The notes: generated from the letters alone by a model not told the origin. Shown: positions 21,001-31,146, numbered from the stretch's first letter. The stretch: 64,000 nt of DNA from Adiantum capillus-veneris (GCA_014529385.2 CM043954.1:6635806-6699805); one strand, 5' to 3'. Numbers and translations: made by a program.

Positions 21001-21447
21001 TCACAGCAAGAGGCCCGGTGCCTTTCTAGCAAAACCGCCTACTTTTTGACAACGCAGCAAAGAAATTTTTGCCTCATTGCAGCTTGCATAAAGACCTGCT
21101 AGAATTTCCCAAGCTTGTTTTGCAGATTTTGCTGAACAGATGTGAGGAACAATGGTGCGCTTCACAGACAATGCAAACAATGCATGAGCCTGCGCATCCT
21201 TAACATCCCAACGAGCCTTTTCTGCCGTAGGCAAAACAACTCTAATAGCAGCAAGACCTGCAACATCCTCAACATCGCCTACATCCTCAGAACCAGGACG
21301 TACATCAATGCCCTGCATAATATTCCAGACGCCCTTTCACACAAGAACGTGTTGCATCATATAAGCCCACATAGGGTAATTGTCCCCATCCAACCTGTCC
21401 TCAGCAGCAAACATCTTGAACATAACTGTGTTGTTGTTGTCAGCCAT
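21001..21447 (-). pseudogene. copia-2 gag N-terminus
   Basis: This starts at the ATG at 21445-21447 (MADNNNTVMFKMF), then DGDNYPMWAYMMQHVLV, a TGA, and IMQGIDV. It goes on to SAKQAWEILAGLYASCNEAK, the standard copia gag N-terminal helices. Homology ends at the 10-bp repeat at 21041-21050. The rest of gag is left of 18946. Confidence 0.83.
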
Positions 21448-21794
21448 GATAAATATTGCACCTGATGTGAAAACTGCCCAAAAATAGGAGAAACGGAGTG
21501 GGAACAACACGTGTTATATAGCACAAACAATAGAAGACTGTAAGGCACCTGTTATGCATAAAACGACATTGACAGAAATTCTGCACAAAATGACAAAATT
21601 GCCTGTGCAGACCTGCCTGTAGTAGAAACGGAGGCTGAAATGAGCCCGAATCGAAAATCTGAGCAGACCGAGCTCTACAAGCATCTCCGAGTATTTGTCA
21701 GAATGAGAACGTTCGCCAAAGCTCACTGAAATCGGAGAAAGTGAGCAGGCGTGTACTGGAGCAGCTGGCGACTAAGCCCGGGAGGACGCAACCT

Positions 21795-21806
21795 GCTCTG
21801 ATACCA
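21795..21806 (-). promoter_or_regulatory. copia-2 primer-binding site (tRNA-iMet)
   Basis: GCTCTGATACCA on the plus strand, two bases from the LTR. Confidence 0.9.
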
Positions 21807-21808
21807 AT

Positions 21809-22034
21809 TGTTGGAATTAGGGTTGCAGAGAAACACACATAGCTGGAGAAGATGAAGGAAGCTCAAGGCACACAATAGAGAGTGTAATACTTAGTGTGCA
21901 ATGGAAAGATAGATAGCCCTAGAGTGATGGGCGTATATACAATGCTCGGGGGAAAAAACCTCCTAAAGAGGGAAAAAATGTCCCGACGGTCCTAGTGTGT
22001 TCACACACATCACTACCACATGTATATGGTAACA
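21809..22034 (-). repeat. copia-2 5' LTR (226 bp)
   Basis: Plus-strand ends are TGTTGGAATT and TATGGTAACA. It matches the LTR at 28056-28280 in reverse orientation at roughly 97% by eye. The adjacent outer 5 bp are ATTGT (ACAAT in element orientation). Confidence 0.9.
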
Positions 22035-22320
22035 ATTGTGATTATTTACTTTTTTGCCAAGATGGGGGGAAATTGCAACTTTGACTTCATGGGACCAAAG
22101 CACATGATGTCCTAAGCCCACTAACCAAGTTTGAATAAATTTGGAACTCAAAATCTCAAAATTCCTTTATATCTACTGTTTCAGAAACGAAAAGCATTAA
22201 TTTGGCACCATTCCACCTTGTGCACTCAAATGAGCCCACACTTCACTCAAAGTATCTAATTGCTATATATTTCAAGCCTATCATGCCAAAATTGCAAAAA
22301 GTTGAAAAAATTCCTTAGTT

Positions 22321-22342
22321 GTAAATAATCGCGATTATTTAT
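22321..22342. repeat. Leader palindrome (22 nt), one mismatch
   Basis: GTAAATAATCG followed by its reverse complement, with only the last base off. One of a series at 22035 (split by copia-2), 22321, 22695 and 22978. Confidence 0.85.
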
Positions 22343-22530
22343 GTTTGTTGCAAAATTTTGCTTGGACTTTATGATTGTGATCTTTACATGTTTTTATACA
22401 TCTATGCATGTCCAAAAATTGATTTGAAGCAAACTGGACTCAATTTGTCAGCAATTCAGACTAAAGGGCATTTCAGAGTGAAATTGCAAAAATTTTCTAA
22501 CTTTGGCACCCTATTTACTTAACAGGAGAA

Positions 22531-22671
22531 ATGCAAGCTGCGGAGAAGGCCAAGAAGAGGGTATCCCAAAAAGAGAAGCTGCAAGAGCTGCCACCCTACC
22601 AACTAGACCCCAGTTCAGTAAAGAGGGCCAAAGCAACATATCTATCCCAATTGGTATCAACATTTTCATAA
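22531..22671 (+). other. Small ORF resembling a captured exon (46 aa)
   Basis: It begins MQAAEKAKKRVSQKEK and continues LQELPPYQLDPSSVKRAK. Its charged, protein-like composition stands out from the AT-rich leader. It is preceded by TTACTTAACAG (acceptor-like), and a GGTATC donor-like site lies near its end. No homologous segment is seen in the gypsy-C leader, where the palindrome spacing is about 90 bp shorter. I do not recognise the protein. Confidence 0.3.
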
Positions 22672-22694
22672 AAAGTTGTTAAAAAATACCATAA

Positions 22695-22716
22695 GTACAC
22701 AATCATGATTATTTAC
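22695..22716. repeat. Leader palindrome, partial
   Basis: AATCATGATT core with an intact right arm (ATTATTTAC) and a mutated left arm. Confidence 0.7.
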
Positions 22717-22977
22717 ATCTGCTCCAGAATTGAGAAAGTTTGCACAGCTGAGTATACCATAAGGTCAAGCATATCAAGTAGACGCCACAAATTAAATTTG
22801 GTGAAATTTGGATCACAAAAGTGAGACTTAAGCTAGATTCTTGGAATCAGAGTCTACAGACACGAAACAGTCGATAACTTGGACAAATTTTGTTCAAACT
22901 CAGTGAAACTTGTCCAGAAACCTTAACAAGTTGATTACTTGGCAAAACAAGCCAACAAGTGTAAAAATTTGTGAAAA

Positions 22978-22999
22978 GTAAATAATCGTGATTATTTAC
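22978..22999. repeat. Leader palindrome, one mismatch
   Basis: GTAAATAATCG, then TGATTATTTAC; the flanking sequence aligns with the palindrome at 60250 in gypsy-C. Confidence 0.85.
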
Positions 23000-23573
23000 T
23001 TTTGATACAAAGAAACAAGATTTTGGGCTTTTGAGCTTGTACAGTATTAGAACAACATAATACAAGGCCACTAGTCAAGTTTGGGTTCAATCAGATCCAA
23101 ATTAATACATGATAACTCAATTTCTAGGTTGCAGATTAGTTCTTAAGCTCCTTGCAAGGATGGAATTTGGCATTCTCATTTGCTGACTCACTTAGCTCAG
23201 ATTTAAGAACCAGGTTGCAAGCAAAGAATTGGGAGCTTGACAGGAGTTGAATTCAAGTCAAGTGGAAAAACAGATAACAATCTATCAGTCTGTTAGGTTT
23301 TTCAAGGCCCAAATTTTCATCATTTCAAAAGTTGCAAATCAATTCGGACACAATCCAGCTAGAGTTAATCAACTCTTGTGAGTCTAAGAGCAATCAACTA
23401 CCAAAAGTACTTGGGCAAAAGTAGTCTTATCAAACTCGAGCAAAAGTAATTATGCTAATCAATACCAAAATCTCCTAAGAGATAATTCTTAGAGACCAAG
23501 ACAACATGGAGTCAAGTTGAGCCGAGAGTTCAAATGCACGAGAATCAAAGCTAACCAGTAGGAGTAGCAACAC

Positions 23574-23924
23574 ATGCACAACTGCAACAGAGCGAATTTA
23601 CAACTATATGGCTACATTGGAGATAAGGTTTTGTATATAGATCCGAAAGGCCATAGGTATCTTATGAGTGGCAAAAGTAACAAAGGAGCCAAGATCCTAT
23701 TGATCAGAGTAAAGTCAGATTCAGAGAACTCCCAGGTGTTCACAGATTTCAGTCGAGCCAAGTATTGCAAGCTAAAAAATGAAGTGCAGATAGAAGTACA
23801 AAATATTGATCCAAGTAGTTATCCAACAACCTGCACAAGCCAGCAAACCATCCATTTAGTGCATATGCAATCAGGGTCATTGTACATGTATTACAGTGGT
23901 CAGATCTATTATCGAGAGCCATAA
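23574..23924 (+). pseudogene. gypsy-A 5' ORF remnant with a YIDPKG module
   Basis: 116 codons with a beta-rich look: GDKVLYIDPKGHRYLMSGK, later QTIHLVHMQSGSLYMYYSGQ. A comparable [VY]Y[LIV]D[PQ]xxxxY motif occurs at 24583-24843 and in the gypsy-C ORF at 60772 (HVYLDPNEEYAIRI). It sits where gag begins in gypsy-C. I do not recognise a named domain; it may be a lineage-specific gag N-terminal module. Confidence 0.45.
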
Positions 23925-23947
23925 TTGCAAGATCCAACAGATCAGCC

Positions 23948-24023
23948 AATTCAAGCCAATCTAATTGGCTTGAATTGTCTTTGGCTCGGTTCTCCAATTA
24001 GATTGGAGAACCGAGCCAAAGAC
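23948..24023. repeat. Two adjacent perfect inverted repeats
   Basis: The first has 13-bp arms (23948-23960 and 23964-23976, loop CTA). Immediately after comes one with 21-bp arms (23977-23997 and 24003-24023, loop TTAGA). Both are perfect. They could form back-to-back hairpins in RNA. Confidence 0.95.
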
Positions 24024-24490
24024 AGTACGAAGGTCAAGACGGAGCAGTCTACAGCTTGATGCGCAGTGTTTTAAAAGAAGATGCCGACAATTTGGCAAGC
24101 ATATAAGCAGAAACTTCTCAACTTGAGCTGACGTGACAGAACCAAATGAAATACCTTCAGTCACAGCATATTGCTCAGATTGTGGATGAAAAGGTGGAAA
24201 TTTTTTTGAAGATTGTTCAAGAAATCCAGACAACAGGGACATATCAACTACCAAGCAAGGCAAAGAGCAAATTGGAAATGAAAATCTTGATGTAAGTGCA
24301 TCAAACCCGTCACTTTTAATGCAATCAAATGATTCTGCATTACCATTAGAAGCACCAGTAAAAACACTGCAAGTTCAAAATGAGCATAAAGATGCACAGA
24401 CACCTGAAAAGCTTAAACTTGATTCTTTGAACAACAAATTCTTGCATGAATTTGGCCAAGTGTTTCCAGATATTATCAAATGTTGAAAAG

Positions 24491-24590
24491 ATTGTTAGGT
24501 TTGCAAATGATTCTGCATCCACTACCACAAGTGTGCAATCATTGTTAGGTTTGCAAATGATTCTGCATCCACTACCACAAGTGTGCAATC
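24491..24590. repeat. 50-bp tandem duplication
   Basis: The unit beginning ATTGTTAGGTTTGCAAATG occurs at 24491 and 24541 with no visible difference. Confidence 0.95.
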
Positions 24591-24843
24591 ATTCACGAGT
24601 CTAAGGGACACGTCAAACAGAATGATGTTAGCTTTACATGGTACACATAATTCATGTGCATACTATGTAGACCAAAAAGGGAAATTGTACAAAGAGGATC
24701 AACCAGTGTTTGAACTGCCCACATACCAACTCATAGACTTGCGTCCAGTGATAGATCAGAAAGGATGGTTCATTTCAGGGGAAAGAATCTATTATAGCCC
24801 ATCCTCTCTAGAGCTAAAGGATATTACCCAAGTGAACCCATAA
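24583..24843 (+). pseudogene. gypsy-A second YxD module ORF remnant
   Basis: 86 codons: HGTHNSCAYYVDQKGKLYKE, then PTYQLIDLRPVIDQKGWFI and SGERIYYSPSS. The internal similarity (VDQKGKLY, VIDQKGWF) and likeness to the 23574 ORF suggest repeated beta modules. It is out of frame with its neighbours and of unknown function. Confidence 0.4.
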
Positions 24844-26178
24844 ATCTGTTCAAAGCCAAACTCTCCTCCATCGGAAATCAAGCTTCGATGTTGTAACCCA
24901 ACAAGCATATAATTTGACCAAAACAATCGTAGATATAGATGAGAGTCTAACATCTATGATGCCTTGGGTCCTGAAACCACAAAAGCTCATATCATAGGAG
25001 ACCATGGGATAGACAATATCAGGGCAAAGATAATGCTATCTATAGCTTGACTTGGGGAATAGTTTGTCATGTTTCACGGAGATACATAGGAAACTATGGA
25101 GAAGGTTTATAGATGTCAAACATCAACAATGCTACCCAAAGTGTGCATTCACAATCCCAAAAGGTGAGACTAAACTAGAGCCAAACAATTTTGAACTCTT
25201 ACAATGAAGCAGGCTATAGTGATCACCCTAGGAAAGGGGGAGATGCAAATCCATCAAGCTCAGCTCTAGTACCAAGAAATGCTACACCAGCTAGAAGCCC
25301 AAGAACTTCTAGCCACCCAACAGACCCCTTCAAAGCAAAAACCATTGGAAGATCATATGGTTGTTGGAAGTTTCCCACTGACCAAGATCCCATCAAAACC
25401 TGCAGACAATTTCTTCTATGAAGATCATCAGGGACTAAAGTTTCACTTGATCTCCACATGTCAAAGCCAAAACCCAACAAATCCCATAGTGTTCAAGAAC
25501 TTGCATGAGACCAAGCTCACATATGCATATCAAGATGCAAATGTAAATGCTTCTCAGCAGGTTCATGACCTTGTACAAGCCCCTATGGATGCCAAAACTG
25601 AAGTAAGGAGTATCTGAAGATGATGCAAAACCTCAAGTTGCCATAACAAGTGATAAAAAATTCAAAGTCAATGGAAGCTAAAGTCCAAAAAGCTACACAA
25701 CGATCACCCCAAAATCTCCTCGGAAGAGACAAATTCTGCCAGAAAGTACAATGGATCTTCTAAGATCAAAACTTACATCAATGCAGGCACACAATGCTCA
25801 ACAGTTCAAGAAAAAGGTGCAGTATTACAGCAAAATGAACCAACATCAATGGAAGCAAGTGATTAAGACAAAGACAATGTAGAAAAATCTCAGCCCAAGG
25901 ACACTGCCACAACAGAATCAATCAATACAGAAAGAAATCTTGAGAAGATCAAGTGCAACATCACCAGTGAAAACGAAGAAAAGTTGTCCAGTGCAGTAAA
26001 GTTAGATTTCAGCTAGACAAGACTCTCATGCTTTTCGCACTTGGAAAAGATGTGGCCAACCACAGTTGAAAGGTGCTTCTAAATTTGTGAGTATATAGAA
26101 GACAAACAAGCAGAATGCTGGGAAATCCTCTCCACCACCATTGGAGTAAGTTCACAGATCATCATAGCTCAATTTCAT
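24844..26178 (+). other. Decayed coding region of gypsy-A
   Basis: Fragmented open frames in a purine-rich, lysine/serine/glutamine-coding stretch. The piece at 25279-25617 (FHLISTCQSQNPTNPIVFKN) and FxICEYIEDKQAECWEIL near 26080 look like former protein. No standard gag, RT or integrase motif is seen. Confidence 0.4.
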
Positions 26179-27744
26179 GTGATCACAGCAAAAGATATGC
26201 TAGACAACGTCATAATGGGAATGCCAATGGCCCAGAAGATGTTAGAGATACAGAATGCAAACATGACAGAGTCATCACAGACAACAAAGAATGAAGACCA
26301 AGACTGGTCACCCGAGGACGACGGCACAAAGTCCTCAAGTACAGTTAAATTGGAGACTTATATCAAAGTAGATCTTATTGAAGATGATTCATCTCCATTG
26401 AATAGAACTTCACGAAAGCTTAAAGCTAATCAGGCAATAACAAGTGCAGATCAAACAGAACAAAGGGAAACCATGAAATCTATTGAGTAGAGAATGCCAC
26501 CAAAGCCAGAAGTTAAGAAGAACAAGGTTGCAGACAACCAAGAAACAATAGGAAGTCCAAAGATCCAGACATTGCTAGCTAAATTAACTAAGAAAGTGAG
26601 ATTGGAAAACATAGTCTCAAGCAAATCTTCAATAGAACCAACAACAAGAATAGCTATAGTTCTCAGCAGTAAAAAAGGAGCAAGTGTTAGATGCAATTAT
26701 CTACTGGATAAAGAAACAAAGTGCAATATGGTTGCAGACAACATCCAGAGTATTCTAGAGATTACTCAGAGCAAGCCAGGTAACATAGAAATCATGGGTA
26801 AGGCTACAAGTCAAAAAGAAATGGTTGCTACCCTTAGCATCCAGAAGCATGAAGAGCAGGTAAAGTTTCAGGTGAATCCTTCAAAGGAAATGCTTGCAGA
26901 TGTCATCCTTGGACATCAGTGGTTAGACCAACACAAGGCCTACAAAAAAGATAAAATGCTAATACTCTCTTTTCCAAGAGATAGCCAACAACATTTACAT
27001 GTACCATTAATGCCAAATTCAGAGTTGCAGAAGTCACAAGAATCAAAGACAAATATTGTAGACAAAGGTAAAGCTAAAGTGGACCTTCCACCGATTAGCA
27101 CAAAAGGTGTGACAGCATACGCCTCTACATCAAAGAACCCTCATGGATTAGCTTCTTCAAGCAAGAAAGACTTTCAAAACTTAAAGTCAGCTGACCCAAC
27201 TAGAAACTCTAAGGAGCCACCCAACAAAGCAAAGATATATCAACCAAAGTACTCAAGAAAGCAAAGGAAAGTCAAGCAAGTGTTTGTTCATAGCATATTA
27301 CTAAAAGTCAATGATCCCATTTGGATTAAAGATAGGAAATCAACATAGAAAGACAAACACATGGGATGGATAGCATCACAATGGAGCTTAAACGAACAGG
27401 AGTGCTATGGAGGTAATAGACAAATATGGGTGCCAAAACCGCAGGTTAGATCATATGAAGTAACTTCAAGTCCCTCCCAAGAAAGAAGTCCCACAAGGTA
27501 TCAACGTCGATAATATCCTAGGATACCTAAAAAGTAGGTATACAACAGAACAGCATTGAACGATGCTAAAGTCTACCACAGCTCACAAGAGGATACAGAA
27601 CAAAGATGGATCTCAAAGAATCTTCCTCTTAGACAAGGATTCTACACAGGTTATACAAAGATTTGGCTACCAGTCAACCACAAGCCAACTGCAACTACAC
27701 CAGACCTGCATGCAGATCTCACAAACTCAACAAGACCTACTCTA
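26179..27744 (+). pseudogene. gypsy-A 3' ORF: degenerate retropepsin plus W-V-P-K repeats
   Basis: A single frame with TAG at 26488 and 27346, TAA near 27511 and TAG near 27535. Near 26690-26980 it has a retropepsin layout with a degraded active site (NYLLDKETKCNMV in place of a DTG loop) and VILGHQWLDQHKA as the second hallmark. A basic stretch follows (KYSRKQRKVKQ). Then come W motifs: IWIKDRK, GWIAS, QIWVPKPQ (27421), RWISK and KIWLPV. The pair RWISK...QGFYTGYTKIWLP parallels RWIPK...QGYYQGNDQIWVP in N1, so the two ORFs are homologous. Confidence 0.65.
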
Positions 27745-27980
27745 TCTACACTGACAGTCAGAGCACATTGGCAATTGCGAGGAACCTAGTTTTTCATGCT
27801 TGCACAAAGAACATTGAGGTGCATTACCACTATATCAGGGAGAGGCTCTCAGCAGGAGAGATCAGCTTGGCTTATGTGCCAACACAGGACAACCTTGCAG
27901 ATCTTTTCACAAAGGCATTGTCTCGTGAGAAGCTTGAAGCTTTCCGCAAAGCTTTGGGCTTACTCCTCTTTGTGGACTGA
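27720..27980 (+). pseudogene. copia-2 RNase H, C-terminal part
   Basis: Plus-strand coding for the end of Ty1/copia RNase H: SIYTDSQSTLAIARN, KNIEVHYHYIRERLSAGEI and YVPTQDNLADLFTKAL. It is followed by the 3' noncoding end and LTR. The first half of RNase H and the RT connection are missing at the junction. Orientation is opposite to the rest of copia-2 at 9962-22034. Confidence 0.87.
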
Positions 27981-28045
27981 TCATGTCCTCAGGGCATGGC
28001 ACTTCCCTTTACTCATGTGCCAGCTCTCGTTCACCGCATCACTCT

Positions 28046-28055
28046 AGGGGGGATT
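28046..28055 (+). promoter_or_regulatory. copia-2 polypurine tract
   Basis: AGGGGGGATT directly before the 3' LTR. Confidence 0.8.
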
Positions 28056-28280
28056 TGTTACCATATACATGTGGTAGTGATGTGTGTGAACACACTAGGA
28101 CCGCCGGGGCATTTTTTCCCTCTTTAGGAGGTTTTTTCCCCCGAGCATTGTATATACGCCCATCACTCTAGGGCTATCTATCTTTCCATTGCACACTAAG
28201 TAATACACTCTCTATTGTGTGCCTTGAGCTTCCTTCATCTTCTCTAAGCTGTGTGTTTCTCTGCAACCCTAATTCCAACA
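28056..28280 (+). repeat. copia-2 3' LTR (225 bp)
   Basis: TGTTACCATA...AATTCCAACA, the inverted counterpart of 21809-22034. The outer 5 bp (28281-28285) are ACAAT, identical in element orientation to those beside the 5' LTR. Confidence 0.92.
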
Positions 28281-29957
28281 ACAATGATTAACTTTTGATC
28301 AAAACGAACATTTTTTCGTGCAACTTGGTTCTATGCATGATATAGACTTTGTGTATGAGATATGAGGTGATTTGAATAAAAAAGGTGACAGATAACTCAA
28401 AATTTGGTTTGGAAGGACTTCTTTGCGTTTTTTTTGGCAATTTTCCAAGTTATCATTGATCAATTTGGCTCATACTTGAAATGTGGCATGTAATAGGTGT
28501 GCACAAGTGATAGGTGAGGTGAGGGTACCATTTTCAAGCCCAAAAATTACAAAAGTAAATAATTGCTATTATTTACAGCAGTTAAGTTCTTTTGCTAAAC
28601 TTTACAAATTTTGACCTAAACATATTCAATACACCTAAAACAAGTCCTAAATTTTGGTTTGGTAAAGTTTTGTTTTGTCAGCATCACTTCTTGCTTTGTC
28701 GACTCTGAATTCGCCGATTTTTGTGACTACATGGCCCGTGGAGTTGGTTAGTCACTGTTGAGGCTATGGACTTGTCCGCTACATAGTACTGAAGCAACTC
28801 ATCTAGTTTTGGTCCATTTGGAGTCAGTTTGACTTCATATGTCAAATTTGACGCTTTGTAGCCTTCGAGCTATTTTCTGCTTTTCAAGAGCTTGCCTTGA
28901 TTGATTTTATGAAACCAACCATATATATTGTGTATAGACCTAGTCTATAAGGTGTCTGTGGAGTCAGAATCCAATTCTGCCATCTGGCAAAAACCTAGCT
29001 TTTCTACTTGGGATCCCCTCGACCTTTGCCGAATGGTCAATTGGTGATATAGAAGTGTTCTATTATATGGGGACATGCTGCAATTCAAGTCTCATCCAAT
29101 TTGGTTGAGCTGACAGGCTGCTGTGGTCAATTTTTGGTCGTAGGACTTTGTGCACTTCTCGGATTGTAGGGTTTTTTCCTGGGGTTTAGACTAGCTACCG
29201 GCCATACATAATGGATCGTTGATAAGTATAGAACTTACCCCTCATGTCTCATGTGAAATGGCGTTGTAAACGGGTGACTGTGGACTCCGGAAATCGCACG
29301 CGAAGAAGGTCGAAAGCTCTCTCTCCAAGGGCGACAAGTGGAAATGAGGTGATTTTAGACTACCCTGGATATCTATACTCGGACTTCCCGAACCATTTTT
29401 CCCCAAATTCCGCTGTTAGTCCTCCTAAGCCATGAAATCTATGTTAGACTCAAAAATTTCTTCAATCGGATTCCTGTAGCTAATTCTGCAAGAATTTTGC
29501 AAAAGTAGGCCCTGGCCGCCTAATTTGGGCTCCCCGCTTCCATCCACCGATTTGATTGAAATTTTTTATGCTTGTCTGCCTTGTCCTTCTAATTATCAGC
29601 GTATCTTTAGTTTTTTCATCTGAGCTCATTTGCTATTTATTATTAATTTTTGGCATGTTTATTGAAAAAAATCAAAGAAAATAATAAAATACGCTAAAAA
29701 AGAAAAGTGAAAATCTAACAATTAAGAAAATCGATCAAAAAACATAGATTTATTGTTTTTTGTTGGATTTCTCTATTTTTAAGTCCTAATATCAAGAAAA
29801 ATGACAAAATATAACCAAAAAAGACTATTTTTTGATTATTTTTTCATAGTATATACACTACTTACACTCATTGGGGAGATGTTATTAGTTAAATTTCCCC
29901 TGTTGATGATTTATAAGGGCATTATTAGGTAATTTTGCAAAAAGTCATAGGTTAACA
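28281..29957 (-). other. Noncoding gypsy leader/LTR sequence
   Basis: 1.7 kb without a credible gene. A leader-type palindrome sits at 28555-28576 and the other half of the palindrome split by copia-2 begins at 28281. The right end (GTTAACA at 29951-29957) next to a purine tract looks like the start of the gypsy-B 3' LTR, but the LTR's left limit and any primer site could not be found. Confidence 0.45.
28555..28576. repeat. Leader palindrome, two mismatches
   Basis: GTAAATAATTG, then CTATTATTTAC. It lies 274 bp from the palindrome into which copia-2 inserted. Confidence 0.75.
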
Positions 29958-29962
29958 TCAAA

Positions 29963-29977
29963 CTTTTTCCCCTCTCT
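29963..29977 (-). promoter_or_regulatory. gypsy-B polypurine tract
   Basis: GAGAGAGGGGAAAAA on the minus strand, five bases from TGTTAACC, the likely LTR start. Confidence 0.65.
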
Positions 29978-29993
29978 CAAACATTGCCCTTAA

Positions 29994-31146
29994 TTACTTA
30001 GTTCCCTTCCACCTCTGACGACCGTGTACATGGGTTGAACAATCATGCCTATGCATAGCCTTGGTTGGCTCTACCATGCTTTGAATATTGATGCAATTCA
30101 AACCATTATGATGTGCAAGAGTTGGGTCTTGAGTAATTAACTCAAGGGTTTCTGATGTTGAGGTTTTCTTTTGTTGTCTTCCAAAGAGCAAATCTTGTAG
30201 TTTGTGTGCTCTTTGCTTGATTGTACCATCAGGATGCTTTGGCACACTGATTTCCTGAGCTGTTGGTATCAATAATGATGTTTGTCGAGCTTTTACCCGC
30301 CATTGGTATCGTGGTTTGTTTGGGTCAGAATGTTGTGGTTGAGTCTTTTAAGATTTAACTCTCCATTGCTTGATTGGTTTTACAGTTTGTGGAGAAGACA
30401 TGTGCTTCTTGCTCTTCCAAATCCATTTTTTTAAAGGTTCCTTGCTCGGAGATGATCCTCTTTGTGTTTTGAACCTTGGCACCCAGATTTGGATCGGCTT
30501 GTCCTTAAGCTTTGCTTTTGGAAACCCAAATTTGCCTGACTCATTGCATGCTACTTGTAGAATTTGCTTGTCGATAGGATGGATAATATTGATTGCTTCA
30601 TTTTTTTCTCTGTTGGTAATCTACTTTCCATTCCTCCTTGCTTGGTGCAATTGGAACAATGAGTCGTCCGCCTTTAGGTGATAGCTTGAGTTGCTTGGTA
30701 TCCCAATCTAGTACCGCCTTGTACATATGCATCCATGAGATTCCAAGAATCATTGTTTCATTCATGTGTTCATCTGGTAAGCATACAAATTGATGAGGGC
30801 ATGAACATCCATGTACTATCACATTTAAGTTGACTACTCTCAATGTTGGTGCTCGGTTCTTGTTGCATCCTTTAATAGTCGCTATTCCTGCTATCAAAGA
30901 CTGACTTGTTGCTTTCTTGTACGTGGAATAACTGACTGCATTTCCTCGAGCTCCTGTGGCGACCAATGCATTTGTGCTATGATTCTTCAGCTGTACTTTG
31001 ATGCAAAGGTCCATTCCATCTAACCATTCATCATCTGTTGACACTGCATCTTTTTGTAATTCCCATTGTCTGTTATCTAGTTCCAGAGTGTTGATAAGAA
31101 TATGTATTTTTTGATGCTTGAGAGCAGCTTCCGTTTGAGTACTCAA
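29994..31146 (-). pseudogene. gypsy-B extra 3' ORF: dead retropepsin fold plus W-motif repeats
   Basis: The first part (31146-30598, 182 codons) has a retropepsin layout: KNHSTNALVATGARGNAVS, where the catalytic Asp of DTG is Ala, then ILGISWMHMYKAVLDWD as the second hallmark. A one-base shift near 30605 leads to IQIWVPRFK, KKWIWKSKK, KQWRVKS, a TAA at 30348, then YQWRVKAR and ISVPKHPDGT down to 29994. The W-x-x-[KR] repeats match N1 and gypsy-A. The ORF lies after integrase, the env position of some plant gypsy lineages, but it encodes no membrane protein. Confidence 0.68.

Larger units (their letters stand above)
18946..21040. mobile_element. 2.1 kb insertion in copia-2 gag, flanked by a 10-bp repeat
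   Basis: ACTTTTTGAC occurs at 18936-18945 and again at 21041-21050, exactly where gag homology stops and resumes. A target duplication of 9-10 bp is the size made by Mutator-like elements, but no terminal inverted repeats are seen, so a non-TIR MULE or another class is possible. The inside has a TATA-containing block (19792) and two related small ORFs near 20343-20854, but no transposase. Confidence 0.55.
9962..22034 (-). mobile_element. copia-2, 5' part (with two nested insertions)
   Basis: Minus-strand order is 5' LTR (21809-22034), iMet primer site, gag, protease, integrase and RT up to the motif CKPIATPME. RNase H and the 3' LTR are missing here but occur in opposite orientation at about 27720-28280. 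N1 (10609-16321) splits RT, and a 2.1 kb insertion (18946-21040) splits gag. Frameshifts are present in integrase, so the element is dead. Confidence 0.88.
22035..27720 (+). mobile_element. gypsy-A leader and coding region (inverted segment)
   Basis: The stretch 22700-23100 is closely related to the gypsy-C leader at 59990-60390, in the same orientation and with the same palindromes. Coding remnants follow from 23574, ending with a retropepsin-like plus WVPK ORF. The 3' UTR, purine tract and LTR expected after that ORF are not here but at 8585-9961 in opposite orientation, which the inversion model explains. No RT, RNase H or integrase was found, so this copy was internally deleted or non-autonomous. 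Confidence 0.65.

Noticed and set aside
28056-28280. Independent solo LTR of a second copia insertion
   Set aside because: It is preceded by RNase H and a purine tract, and its outer 5 bp match those of the 5' LTR at 21809-22034, so one split element explains it better.
29994-31146. Envelope-like gene after integrase
   Set aside because: No signal peptide, transmembrane helix or fusion-type region is visible; the fold reads as retropepsin-like with basic W-motif repeats.
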